DNA of 64,000 nucleotides, taken from assembly GCA_965223585.1 (NCBI GenBank), contig CBDCWW010000015.1:62001-126000 (forward strand), in the 5' to 3' direction. This stretch comes from CBDCVN01 sp965223585. GTDB taxonomy: Bacteria > Deinococcota > Deinococci > Deinococcales > Trueperaceae. Below are positions 17,440-26,960 of the stretch, in pieces. Each line of letters opens with the position of its first letter. Positions within the stretch are counted from its first letter, which is position 1. The notes beneath the pieces are model-generated. The model was not told the origin of the DNA, made no database searches, and was given only the letters and a program-made list of their open reading frames with translations. A program made the position numbers and the translations under genes.

Positions 17440-17586
17440 TAACTTCACAGATTTAATTAAGGCTTTAACTAAAAATGCATAGAAAGCAAATGCTATACTA
17501 ATAGTAGCAGACTAGTAGACTTTCCAAATTTATTCATAACCTGTTCCTTTTAGATTTTTTTAGCAGTTCAGTATAAGTAAAAACTA

Positions 17587-18144
17587 ATGAGACATTCCAG
17601 TGAAAAGTTACCAATCCGTCTTAATAGGACTACCATTTATGAAAGTCCTTGGTTCAATCTTTATCGGGATAAAGTTTCCATGCCAAATGGACACATTATT
17701 GAGCAATATCACTTCTTAGATTTTGATCGTGGTGCAGTTTTGATCATTGTTGAGGATAAAGAGGGACACATACTTATGGAGCGTGTGTCACGTTATCCAA
17801 CAGGTTTGGTGACATGGGAACTCCCTGCGGGGAGTATTGAAAGTGAAGAATCTATTTTGGAAGCTGCTCAGCGAGAGGTCTGGGAAGAAACGGGATATGA
17901 CACCTGTGATCACCAGCACATTTACACTTATCATCCAATGAATGGTATTTCAAATATGATTGCCTATGTTGTTCATTGCAAAGTGGGTCAAAGAGTTGGT
18001 CGGATTGATAAGGATGAAATTCAAGAGGTACAATGGTTCAATATAGAAGAATTACAAAATGCGATTCACAACAGAGAAATAACAGATGGCTTTGCAATAA
18101 CTGGACTCCTTTTACATATGAGTCAGTTTGTTGTACGCTCTTAG
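17587..18144 (+). CDS. Nudix hydrolase, ADP-ribose pyrophosphatase-like
   Basis: 185 residues with a complete Nudix box around residues 81-104: G-SIESEE-SILEAAQ-REVWEETGY (GX5EX7REUXEEXGU). N-terminal SPWFNLYRDKV and WELPAGSIE are typical of the ADP-sugar pyrophosphatase subgroup, which hydrolyses ADP-ribose to AMP and ribose 5-phosphate. Single gene, separated from its neighbours by 80-150 bp. Confidence 0.88.
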   Translation: MRHSSEKLPIRLNRTTIYESPWFNLYRDKVSMPNGHIIEQYHFLDFDRGAVLIIVEDKEGHILMERVSRYPTGLVTWELPAGSIESEESILEAAQREVWEETGYDTCDHQHIYTYHPMNGISNMIAYVVHCKVGQRVGRIDKDEIQEVQWFNIEELQNAIHNREITDGFAITGLLLHMSQFVVRS

Positions 18145-18227
18145 CCTCGAGTTAGACCTTGACATAACAGATAAAATAAAATAGTTGTAAATTAAACCTT
18201 ATCAGAAAGAGAGATTAAGTCAATTAG

Positions 18228-20642
18228 TTATCTTAAATCTTCTAAAAAGGTAATTTGGCTTTCCGAAAGAATACTAATTCCTGCAGAGGGCTCGAGCACA
18301 ATATCCACTCCACTACTTGTTTGGTTAGCAGTTACATTAACAACTGTAGGAAAAGCCCCCAGAAAGTCACCTTCATCTATTTTTACATTATTATTTTCAT
18401 CTGACCACGCTATAACAAAATTTTCCCCTGCTAAAGCCTCAAAGTTATAGTTGCTAATTACTCCTTGACTTACTTGGAAGCCACTGTCTTGAAAAACACC
18501 ATTTGCATCTCTAACAAAAGCAGCTACAATCATAGGCCCTGAAAGTTTAACTTCTTCATCTTTAGGCTTAATAATACGTACAGGTAAGAAAAGAGTCTCT
18601 GTTGTTATGCCATCATTAACTTCAAAGCCTAATTCTAATTGATAAAAGCCTGTAGCACTCAGTAAGCTGCGATCAACTCTAAGGCGAATAGTTGTATCTT
18701 CTCCCACAGATAAATTTCCAGAATCGTTACCTACAGCACGAGAAATTACTCCTTGAGGTACTTTTGCAGGATTGTCTGGAGCCTCTTTGTAACCAAGCAG
18801 CTTATAACTTAAGCTTCTATCACCAGTATTTTTCAAACCCAAGTTTAGTTCATTAGTTTGACCACCAAAGTCAAGCAGTTGAGGATTAAAACTTAAGATT
18901 CCTTTGCCTTGGTCAAAATCTCCCTTTTGGACTGCTTGCAGGGCAGCCAAGGCATCAATAAGTCCTGCCCCACAGTCATTAGGAGGGCACTGACTGGCAC
19001 TTAAAGGCCTAGCAGTCGATTTTAATACTGATAAGGCCTGTGCTGGCGTCAGATCTGATTTTAGGGCCTGCATTAGTGAGATAACACCTGCAATATGTGG
19101 GGTTGCCATAGAAGTACCTTGATAAAAGCTATAGTTAAAGTTGTTAGTACTATCTAAGATTGTACTAAGCACACCATCAGGCTGGCCATCATTGTTTACA
19201 TCCACTCCGGGCCTAGTATCTCCCCCCGGAGCCATTACATCTATACGGGAACCAAAGTTAGAGTAGTGAGCACGGTTACCAAGTAAATCCGTTGCTCCTG
19301 TAGTGATCACCCCTCTACAACTTGCGGGCATAAAACCACCAGCATTTTGATTTTCATTGCCTGCAGCCACTACAACAGTTTTGCCTGCAGCAATAATTTG
19401 GTCATAAACTTCTTGTACAAAAGCAGGGCATAATCCGGGACCACCTAAACTTAAATTGAGGATACTAGCAGGATTAGGATTAACTATACTAGGATGTAAC
19501 CCAGCAGCCCACAAAGAGCCTTCTAAAATGTCTGTTAAGCTACCACCACCAACCCCAAGTACTCTTACAGGTAAAATCTTAGCTTCCCAGTTGATTCCTG
19601 CGACTCCTTCAGTATTATTAGTGGTTGCAGCAATTGTCCCTGCCACATGCGAGCCGTGATAGGTAAGGTTGTCATCTCCTACATCAAAGGGATTAGCATC
19701 GCGTCCATCACCATCTTTTGACACATTTGGATTGGAAATAAAATCATAACCTGCTAAAATCTTACCAACAAAATCAGGGTGGGTTAAATTGGAATCGTTG
19801 GCATCAAATAAAATACCAGTATCAATTACTGCCACAATGGTACTAGCTAAACCCTTGGTGATGTCCCATGCATCAGATAAATTTATAGCGTTATAGTGCC
19901 ATTGGAAATCAAAAAACTCGTCATTGGGTGTAGTAAAAGCTTTCCATATGTAATTAGGATGAACATAAAGGATGTCTTCACGTTTACTTAGCTCACTAGC
20001 TAGAGAAAGTGTAGCTTCTCCATCAAGATTTGAATTACTGTAAAGCTGGGTATTGCTATTAGCAAGATTACGAACATGAGAAATGCTATAGTTATCACTT
20101 TGTAAGTGTAGTTGTATTGAGCTAGGTTGAATCTCTGAATTTTTGAACTTAACAATAAGTTCACCCGGAACAAATTCAGCTTTAGGATGATGTTGCCAAC
20201 TTAATTCACTAATAGAAAAGCCTTGCCATTTAGGCAATGCCTCAAAGTTAACTTGGGTCAGAGCATTTCCTCTAACACTAATTTGTCCAGAAATAGCTCC
20301 TTTATTTTCTCTAGGTGCCGTTACTATAATATTTTCACTTTTAGCACTTACATTGTTACTATTATCTGTTACTGTAAGCTGCACCAAAAAAGTATTAGCG
20401 TTTTGGTAAGAGTGGTTTGTTGTAACACCATTACCTGTTTGCCCATCACCAAAGTCCCAAGCATAGTTTGTAATTGAACCGTCAGGGTCGCTTGAACCAC
20501 TGGCATCAAAATTTACAGTTAGATCTGTAATTGCTGTTGTAAAGCTAGCTATAGGGCTTTGGTTAGGTGTGGACTTTCCCCCATTGTTACAAGCAATGAA
20601 TAAAAGGAGGAGTGAAAACCAATAAAGAGATAACCTTTTCAT
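18228..20642 (-). CDS. Subtilisin-like (S8) protease lipoprotein with PKD domain
   Basis: 804 residues. Signal with lipobox LLFIAC (lipidated Cys18), so anchored outside the cytoplasmic membrane. Residues about 28-112 form a PKD domain (NFDASGSSDPDGSITNYAWD). A propeptide-like region (FVPGELIVKFKN) precedes the S8 catalytic domain: Asp in VAVIDTGI (about 274), His in HGSHVAGTIA (about 331), Ser in GTSMATPHIAG (about 511). The C-terminal 230 residues are beta-rich and end with a DENNNVKIDEGDF calcium-like loop. AAGGAGG precedes the ATG. Probably degrades external protein or processes surface proteins; complete and likely active. Confidence 0.93.
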   Translation of the reverse strand: MKRLSLYWFSLLLLFIACNNGGKSTPNQSPIASFTTAITDLTVNFDASGSSDPDGSITNYAWDFGDGQTGNGVTTNHSYQNANTFLVQLTVTDNSNNVSAKSENIIVTAPRENKGAISGQISVRGNALTQVNFEALPKWQGFSISELSWQHHPKAEFVPGELIVKFKNSEIQPSSIQLHLQSDNYSISHVRNLANSNTQLYSNSNLDGEATLSLASELSKREDILYVHPNYIWKAFTTPNDEFFDFQWHYNAINLSDAWDITKGLASTIVAVIDTGILFDANDSNLTHPDFVGKILAGYDFISNPNVSKDGDGRDANPFDVGDDNLTYHGSHVAGTIAATTNNTEGVAGINWEAKILPVRVLGVGGGSLTDILEGSLWAAGLHPSIVNPNPASILNLSLGGPGLCPAFVQEVYDQIIAAGKTVVVAAGNENQNAGGFMPASCRGVITTGATDLLGNRAHYSNFGSRIDVMAPGGDTRPGVDVNNDGQPDGVLSTILDSTNNFNYSFYQGTSMATPHIAGVISLMQALKSDLTPAQALSVLKSTARPLSASQCPPNDCGAGLIDALAALQAVQKGDFDQGKGILSFNPQLLDFGGQTNELNLGLKNTGDRSLSYKLLGYKEAPDNPAKVPQGVISRAVGNDSGNLSVGEDTTIRLRVDRSLLSATGFYQLELGFEVNDGITTETLFLPVRIIKPKDEEVKLSGPMIVAAFVRDANGVFQDSGFQVSQGVISNYNFEALAGENFVIAWSDENNNVKIDEGDFLGAFPTVVNVTANQTSSGVDIVLEPSAGISILSESQITFLEDLR

Positions 20643-20706
20643 GAAAAATCCTCCTTGATAGTTTATAAGCCCCCATGCAAAAGAAAATGTGAATTCCTAT
20701 GTGCTT

Positions 20707-20735
20707 GTAGGGGCAGGTTCGAAACCTGCCCCTAC
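20707..20735. repeat. Palindromic TGTAGGGG-type repeat, copy 1
   Basis: A 13-bp perfect stem GTAGGGGCAGGTT/AACCTGCCCCTAC around CGA. The same palindrome occurs at 36131-36159 with a different centre. It is more GC-rich than its surroundings. Confidence 0.7.
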
Positions 20736-20894
20736 TGGGATATGGCACTTTATATCTCACAAAAACTTATGACTATCTGCTTACTAGTCCAACACAGAAA
20801 TATCAAATCGGGAAATCTAAATGTTAGGCCACAACCAGCTAGCCAAAAACGCATCCAAATTAGATTGGTTTTTTGATAAAGTTTAGATGCTGTT

Positions 20895-21971
20895 ATGATA
20901 TTAAAAAAGACACCTCTTTTCAAAAGACATCTTGCATTAAATGCTAGAATGGTCAACTTTGCAGGTTGGGAAATGCCCTTACAATATCCAACAGGTATTC
21001 ACAAGGAGCATATTGCTATAAGACAAGGCTGTGGAATTTTTGATGTAAGTCACATGGGTGAGATTCGTGTAAAAGGCGAGGATTCTGTGCGTTTCTTAGA
21101 TTATGCTACGCTCAATGATCCTAATAAACTTAAAGCTGGACGCGGTCAGTATTCAATGCTGCCTAATAACAAAGGGGGGTTGATTGATGATATTTACATT
21201 TACTGTGAGGGTGAAAACAATTTTCTAATTGTTTGTAATGCTAGTAACATCCAAGTTGTAATAGAGCACTTTGAGTTTTTGGCGAAGGATTTTATATCAA
21301 AGGGCTACAAAGTTGTAGTAAATGATGAGTCCAGCCAATGGGCACTTCTTGCTTTGCAAGGCCCTAATGCTAAATTATTTATGAGCAGTGAAGTAGAATA
21401 TAATATTGTTAAGTTGCGCAAAAACCGTTTAGTAGCGACAAGGTTTAATGATTATAGCGCTATTGTTGCCCGAACAGGCTACACTGGCGAAGATGGTTTT
21501 GAAATCTTTTGTAATCCAGAAAATGCTATGGATATCTGGACAACCTTAGTCAAGCTTGGTGCTGTGCCTTGTGGTTTAGGAGCTAGGGACACCTTGCGCC
21601 TCGAGGCTGGGTTTCCTCTTTATGGCCACGAGTTCACTGCTAATACTAATCCCTTATGTAGCCACTATGCTTGGGTGGTCAAGGACAAAGATTTTTATGG
21701 ACGTAGTGCTATGTGGAATCCTTCTTGTAAACAGAGGCTTGTAGGTATACGCTTACAGAAGCGTGGTATTGCTAGACAAGGTTATAAGGTTTTAGATGAT
21801 AGTGGTAATATTGTTGGTAAGGTTACTTCTGGTACTATATCACCCTTAACAAAAGACAGCATTGCACTAGCTTGGATAGATAAGGGTTATGCTAATGTTG
21901 GACAGAAACTAAGTATAGAAATTCGTAGTCAAGCTTTTCCTGCAACTATAAGTGAACTTCCCTTTTACTAA
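20895..21971 (+). CDS. gcvT: Aminomethyltransferase, glycine cleavage T protein
   Basis: 358 residues of standard length. Folate- and aminomethyl-binding features are present: FDVSHMGEIRVKG, DARTGYTGEDGFE-like ARTGYTGEDGFEIF, GLGARDTLRLEAGFPLYGHE, and a C-terminal GTISPLTKDSIALAW. Transfers the methylene carbon from the lipoyl arm of H protein to tetrahydrofolate, releasing ammonia. In many genomes gcvT-gcvH-gcvP are adjacent; here H and P lie 4.6 kb downstream on the same strand, beyond an inserted segment. A hairpin at 22031 ends the unit. Confidence 0.95.
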   Translation: MILKKTPLFKRHLALNARMVNFAGWEMPLQYPTGIHKEHIAIRQGCGIFDVSHMGEIRVKGEDSVRFLDYATLNDPNKLKAGRGQYSMLPNNKGGLIDDIYIYCEGENNFLIVCNASNIQVVIEHFEFLAKDFISKGYKVVVNDESSQWALLALQGPNAKLFMSSEVEYNIVKLRKNRLVATRFNDYSAIVARTGYTGEDGFEIFCNPENAMDIWTTLVKLGAVPCGLGARDTLRLEAGFPLYGHEFTANTNPLCSHYAWVVKDKDFYGRSAMWNPSCKQRLVGIRLQKRGIARQGYKVLDDSGNIVGKVTSGTISPLTKDSIALAWIDKGYANVGQKLSIEIRSQAFPATISELPFY

Positions 21972-22030
21972 TAAGCACAATGAATGATTTTAGTAATGCA
22001 GATAGTACTTTTGTTAATGTAACTCCGACT

Positions 22031-22073
22031 CAGACACCATTTTATTGACCATAAGTAAATCAAAATGGTGTTT
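22031..22073 (+). terminator. Hairpin terminator after gcvT
   Basis: ACACCATTTT and AAAATGGTGT pair around about 18 nt, followed by TTTG. A second overlapping pairing (CACCATTTTATTG with CAATAAAATGGGTG near 22078) is possible. Confidence 0.45.
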
Positions 22074-22702
22074 GTAACAATAAAATGGGTGATTGATGGC
22101 AGTATTCTGTAATCGTGATCAAGAATTCTCAGTAAGATGCCTATAATATCAAGTTCGTCTAAAGTACAAACTTGATAAATGACCAAAGTTTCTTTGAGGT
22201 CAATTTTTTTCTCCATTTTGCAAAGTAGTGTGATACAGTAAAGTAGATACAAAGTGAATCAAGATAAGTTAACTATTAATGATTTCCTACATGCTAGCTT
22301 CAACAGACACAAAAAACATTAGAATTAATAATTTTGGATTAAGCCCCTATAATTTTCCTTAATAAGCAATTAGTGATACTAGCTCTTTACCTACAGAAGC
22401 ATTAACTATTAGTGCAATTTTTTTGGCAATAACTTGAGCTTTTTCTTTTAACTCGTCTTCACTCGAGCAAGCACGAAGCTCCTCTATAAATCCTTGTGCC
22501 TTTTTTGCAGGTAATCTAGCAACTAAAACATTCTCGAGCTTTTCTTGTAATTCAGCTACTTTATTTTCATTGCTTACTTTTAATGAGGATTCTTTGGATA
22601 AACCTTCTGTCTTGGTTTTTTCAAGATGCTTTATATTAGCTTTAGCGTTTTCTCGCGAGGGGAACTGCTTAGCTAAACCTTCAGAAATAAGAGTGTTTAT
22701 TA

Positions 22703-23678
22703 TAGCTGTTTTCTTAGCAAATGAGGTAAAATGAGTAATTATGGCCTACTCAGTAGATTTAAGAAAAAGAGCAGTTGCAGCAGTTATAGAAAAAGGAAGA
22801 AACCAAGAAGAGGTAGCAGATACTTTTGATATAGGTTTAGCTACGCTCAGTCGCTGGTTAAAACAGCAAAGAGAGAAAGGACACCTTATACCTACTTCTC
22901 CTCCAGGTCCTCAAGCCAAAGTAACTCCAACTCTGTACCCTCAAGTAAGAAAACTTGTCAAAGATCATCCAGATGCTACCTTAGCTGAATATTGTCAGTT
23001 GTTTGAAGAAAGTACTGGTATCAAAATAGGAATTAGTGCTGTGTGGCGTACCTTAGCTCGTTTAAAGATTACCAAACTTACGTAAATCCTAAGCGTGATG
23101 AAGGTCAAAGATGGGCATGGGTTGCTGCTAGTAAAAAGCTTGATCCTAAGAAATTTGTCTTTGTGGATGAAAGTGCTACATGGCTGGATATGAAAAGGGA
23201 ATATGCAAGATCTGAATTAGGTGAGAGGGCTTATGTAGGAGCAGACAAACGGACTGGGAAGCATTATAGTCTTTTGGCGTCTTTATCATTAGAGGGAGTA
23301 ACAACATCACTGTTAGTCGATGGAAACACAACGGGAGAAGTGTTTGAGACTTACATAAAGGAGTGTTTAGCTCCAAGTTTGAGTGAAGGACAAATAGTGA
23401 TGATGGATAATAGCAAGGTGCATTTGGGAGCAAAGGTAAGAGAAGATATAGAAGCTAGAGGAGCAAAGCTAATGTACTTGCCAACATATTCACCAGATTT
23501 ATCGCCTATAGAGAATAGTTTTTCAAAGATCAAAGATATTTTAAGGAAGCTAGGTGGCAAGTGTTTGAAAAGTTTGTCAGCTGCTGTAAAGATAGCTACT
23601 ATTAGTATTACCTTAAAGGATCTCAAAGGTTGGTTTAACTTGTGTGGCTATACACATCATTTTATATAGAAATGGCTA
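22703..23678 (+). mobile_element. IS630-family insertion sequence (copy 2)
   Basis: About 976 bp flanked by TA at 22701-22702 and 23679-23680. Ends are imperfect inverted repeats beginning TAGC--TTTCT and continuing AAATGA-GT. It is a different subgroup from copy 1: sequences and ends do not match. The target-gene frame closes exactly when the element is removed, which fixes the borders. Confidence 0.75.
22741..23669 (+). CDS. IS630 transposase with -1 slippery heptamer
   Basis: First frame 22741-23085: MAYSVDLRKRAVAAVIEKGR with an HTH (QEEVADTFDIGLATLSRWLK). Second frame to 23669: catalytic D in VFVDESATW, D in MMDNSKVH, E in LSPIENSFSKIK. Their overlap contains T-TTA-AAG at 23061-23067, a canonical X-XXY-YYZ heptamer; slipping -1 there gives ARLK-DYQTYVNPKRDEGQRW and a complete transposase of about 305 residues. 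All three acidic residues and both ends are present, so activity is possible. Confidence 0.82.
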
Positions 23679-23819
23679 TATGTTCATAATTTGAGACTGC
23701 TTTAACTTTGTTTTGCTAACCATTTCCTCAAAGGTTAGAGCCTCTTTACAAACACTGTAAATTCTTATTTCTTCATATGACAAATGTTTTGTTAATGTGG
23801 CAACTCGTTTATAATACAT

Positions 23820-24426
23820 AATAATACCTTTCACAACTTCCTATTGAATACATATCAGGAATACCTCAAAGTTTGGGCAAACGCACCTTCCCATTCCAGA
23901 GTCCTTTGTTAGTCAAGAATTAGTTTAGATAGAAATTCCTCTTGCTCAAAACAAAGCGACAATACCTATTCGTTAGATTGTTATATATTTTATGTGATAA
24001 AATAATCACTTTAAGTTATCTAATATTAAAAAGTCGTTAGAATAAGTACTTTACATATCTCCAATTAACTTGTTATCAAGCTGTGTTTGAGTATACGTGC
24101 CTTGAGCACTCTGCATTACAATTCACAGAAAGCAAGCACTCAAGCCTTTTCTGACAGAATATTACACTCTAGATTTTTCTTAGAAACAAGTTAAGCTCCA
24201 TTCTTAATCTACTTGCTGTACCTTCATAATATTACTGATTCCAGATAGTTTGTATTTTAGTAATAATTTATTTAATTTAAATAATATTTCATCTAATTTA
24301 TCTAACGATTTGTAATATATTAGTCATATTCAATAACTTAAACTACTTCTATTGGTTTTTGGTTATGTTCAATAACCCTTTTCTGGAAAGGCTACTTTAC
24401 AGTTTCAATAATGAAGGAATTAAATT
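23820..24426. other. AT-rich spacer, no gene seen
   Basis: 607 bp upstream of the HD-GYP gene without a supportable coding frame on either strand. A loose inverted repeat (CTTGAGCACT near 24101 and GCACTCAAG near 24147) is present, spaced too widely for a HAIR operator. Confidence 0.5.
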
Positions 24427-25572
24427 ATGCAACAAGATTTTACTCAAGCACACATTCTAATTGTTGATGATAAAAAGGCAAATGTAGTCATTCTAGAAAA
24501 CTTGCTGAAGCATACTGGTATAAAAAAGATATCTAGCACAACTGATCCACGCCAAGTCACACCTTTAATAAAACAGCAAGAACCTGATCTGATTTTGCTA
24601 GACTTAACAATGCCCTATCTAGATGGTTTTGAAGTTATGGACGAACTCAAACAAGTGTTACCTACAAATAGTTATTTACCAATCATTGTTTTGACTGCTA
24701 GTGCAGATCCAGAGGTTAGGTATCGCGCACTAAGTGAAGGAGCTATGGATTTTCTTAATAAGCCTTTTGACAAAATTGAAGTGATAAAACGTGCACAAAA
24801 TTTACTACACACACGCTTTTTACACAAAAAACAACAGAATTACAACATGATTTTGGAAGAAGCCGTACAAAAGCGTACACATGAGCTTGCCCTTATTAAC
24901 AAGGCGTTGGCAAAAAGCAATCAGGCTCTTGAAGATGCTAACTTAGAAATTTTATCACGTTTGGCTAAGGCCGCAGAGTACCATGACGATGATTCTGAAC
25001 AACATACTTTTCGAGTAGGACAAATTAGCTATTTTACGGCGTTACAACTAGGATTACCAAGTTCTTTTGCAAACTTAATTCTACGTGCTGCAAGACTACA
25101 TGATATTGGTAAAATTAGTATACCTGAGAAGATTTTGCTCAAACCAGGTAAATTAGTAGCAGAGGAATGGACAATTATGCGTACACATACAACTGTGGGT
25201 GCAGAGATTTTGTCAGGAAGCGACTCTCCATTACTTAGAATGGCAGAAACTATTGCTCTAACCCATCATGAATGTTGGAATGGCAACGGTTATCCTAACA
25301 ATCTTCAAGGAGAAAATATTCCTATTGAGGGACGTATTGTTGCTGTAGCAGATACTTATGATGCTCTAACTCATAAACGTCCCTATCAACAACCTTGGTC
25401 TCAAGAACAAGCCATTAAATTTTTGTTAGAAGAGAAAAATATATCTTTTGATGCTAAAGTTGTAGATGCTTTTTTAAGAGCTAATGATGAATTGCAAAAA
25501 CATAAAACCTTTTTAGTAGATTCTAAAAGTACAGCAAAGTCTTATAGGGATTTTTACCTTTACAGCAAGTAA
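24427..25572 (+). CDS. Response regulator with HD-GYP phosphodiesterase domain
   Basis: 381 residues from ATG 24427 (GAAGGAA upstream). Residues 8-130 are a receiver: acidic pocket VDD, phospho-acceptor D in LILLDLTMPYLDG, lysine in FLNKPFD. A coiled linker leads to an HD-GYP domain: LHDIGKISIP, THTTVGAEIL, LTHHECWNGNGYP and ADTYDAL. RpfG-type proteins of this layout hydrolyse cyclic di-GMP. The metal-binding HD and GYP motifs are complete, so activity is expected. No cognate kinase is adjacent. It would oppose the GGDEF enzyme encoded at 11072. Confidence 0.93.
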   Translation: MQQDFTQAHILIVDDKKANVVILENLLKHTGIKKISSTTDPRQVTPLIKQQEPDLILLDLTMPYLDGFEVMDELKQVLPTNSYLPIIVLTASADPEVRYRALSEGAMDFLNKPFDKIEVIKRAQNLLHTRFLHKKQQNYNMILEEAVQKRTHELALINKALAKSNQALEDANLEILSRLAKAAEYHDDDSEQHTFRVGQISYFTALQLGLPSSFANLILRAARLHDIGKISIPEKILLKPGKLVAEEWTIMRTHTTVGAEILSGSDSPLLRMAETIALTHHECWNGNGYPNNLQGENIPIEGRIVAVADTYDALTHKRPYQQPWSQEQAIKFLLEEKNISFDAKVVDAFLRANDELQKHKTFLVDSKSTAKSYRDFYLYSK

Positions 25573-25667
25573 AGGGTAAGGTTTTTGTGGGCATTATTAG
25601 GTCCAACCTAAATGATTTTCTTTATGAGCTTAGGCCTGCTTTTTAGCAACATTGTGCTGTAGTACGA

Positions 25668-26101
25668 ATGATAATTTTTATCTTTAGACTTAGCTATAAG
25701 AACTGTAACCTAATGCTTAGGATGAATACCACTACTCTAAAGAACTTAAGCAGGGGCTCGAGCCCAGAAACAAGTGACCTTGCTGCAAAAATCTGGCGTT
25801 CTATTGTTCGTGAAGGAATTCCAACAATTCCTCATTGCAAGAGTTGGGTTATTTCCCGTCCTGCTAAAGACGTCGGTGGGGACTTTCAGCTAAAATTTTT
25901 ACCAGCCTAATAGCTGTTAGGTTAGGCGCAGATAGCTGGCTAAACTTTTTAAATATAGGCTACTTGCCCCTATTTATAAGCAAGTCATCGGGAGTTGTTA
26001 CAGAACACAGAGCAAAAGTTCCACCCATGGGTATAGTCAGGAGGGAAACTCATCCAGTTGATGATATTTTGCTCGAGCTGGAAAAACACCTTATAAACTA
26101 A
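25668..26101 (+). pseudogene. SpoIIE/RsbU-type phosphatase remnant
   Basis: Two separated fragments match the PP2C-like SpoIIE domain. SWVISRPAKDVGGDFQ (ending 25910) corresponds to the domain start with its VGGDF metal-binding motif. IGYLPLFISKSSGVVTEHRA...VPPMGIV and DDILLELE (to 26101) correspond to the GHPP-like and P-x-G segments further on. The centre is deleted and the end is missing, so the gene is dead. The downstream stretch 26102-26568 shows only degenerate short frames. It belongs to the segment separating gcvT from gcvHP. Confidence 0.55.
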
Positions 26102-26568
26102 CTGTAGGAGATAAAATTTTGAGGGTATTTTTATAAGAGAACCCAGATCACCTATAACGCCACTTGATCTCAATGTTGTTGCTCAAGCTTGAACCTATAA
26201 TTGATGAATCAGGTGCTAGGTGCTCTGATAGATGATGGCACCCTTTTCAAGTTGATTATTAGGGGAAAAGAAGGAATTATTTTTGAACTTATAAAGCCTC
26301 TATAAAACGGTGCCTTGATTTGGAAGTTGCCCCCTTTGCCTAAAGAGTTCCAGGGAATTGAGATTCAGGTAGTAGGGAAGAGGAAAACTCTCATTTCTTC
26401 AAATACTTCTAATGGGAAGCTACAAAAAATAGAATAAGTCTTATGCGTAATAAAAAAGAAATTGATGGCTATAAAGGGGTGGAAGTGGAATTGCTTTCAC
26501 ACTATTAACCTCTCCAAACAGATAGAATTATTGTGAAAGGCTAAACCTTATTAGAAAGAGAGATACAA

Positions 26569-26958
26569 ATGAATGCTCCTGATAATTTAAAATATGCCCA
26601 CAGTCATGAATGGTTAAGGGACAATGGTGATGGTACTGTTACTATTGGTATTACTGAACATGCTCAAGATGAGCTTGGTGACGTCGTTTTCATTGAGTTG
26701 CCAGAGATTGGTCGTGAACTTAGTGCAAGTGATGTCTTTGGTGTAATTGAATCAGTCAAAGCTGCTTCAGACCTTTATGCACCTGTAAGTGGTGAGGTGA
26801 TTGGAGTTAATGACTCGCTCGAGCAAACTCCAGAACTTGTTAATGAATCCCCATTTGAAAACGGCTGGATCATTAAAATGAAGATGAGTGACCCTACTCA
26901 GATAGATAAGCTCCTTAGCGCTGAAGGCTATAAAGAATCTGTTGAAGCTGAAGGTTAA
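26569..26958 (+). CDS. gcvH: Glycine cleavage H protein (lipoyl carrier)
   Basis: 129 residues. The lipoylated lysine is K64 in VIESVKAASDLYAPVSG; EHAQDELGDVVFIELPE is the typical preceding strand. Carries the aminomethyl intermediate between P, T and L proteins in the cytosol. AGAAAGAGAG precedes the ATG. Two bases separate it from gcvP, so the pair is co-translated. Confidence 0.96.
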   Translation: MNAPDNLKYAHSHEWLRDNGDGTVTIGITEHAQDELGDVVFIELPEIGRELSASDVFGVIESVKAASDLYAPVSGEVIGVNDSLEQTPELVNESPFENGWIIKMKMSDPTQIDKLLSAEGYKESVEAEG

Positions 26959-26960
26959 GT

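Larger units (their letters stand above)
22359..23819 (-). pseudogene. Winged-helix-like protein gene split by IS630
   Basis: The N-terminal part (23819-23679) starts at an ATG with GAAAGG upstream: YYKRVATLTKHLSYEEIRIY, then LTFEEMVSKTKLKQSQIMNI. The C-terminal part (22702-22359) reads INTLISEGLAKQFPSRENAK, continues through a coiled region and ends LVSLIAY. Removing 22703-23678 and one TA joins them in frame (SQIMNI-INTLISEGLAKQ), completing what looks like a winged helix: helix, turn, recognition helix and wing. The restored protein is about 160 residues. No family name recognised; DNA binding is an inference. Two CTCGAG motifs lie in the C-terminal part and none in the element. Confidence 0.65.

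Noticed and set aside
20643..20894. Glycine riboswitch upstream of gcvT or gcvH
   Set aside because: No paired aptamer-like GGAGAG architecture could be found before either gene; only the palindromic repeat is present at 20707.
21968..22252. 94-residue minus-strand frame downstream of gcvT
   Set aside because: It overlaps the gcvT terminator region, has no ribosome site and poor composition; a weak resemblance to small regulatory domains was not convincing.
24100..24155. HAIR-type HspR operator upstream of HD-GYP
   Set aside because: CTTGAG and CTCAAG halves are present but more than 30 bases apart instead of 7.
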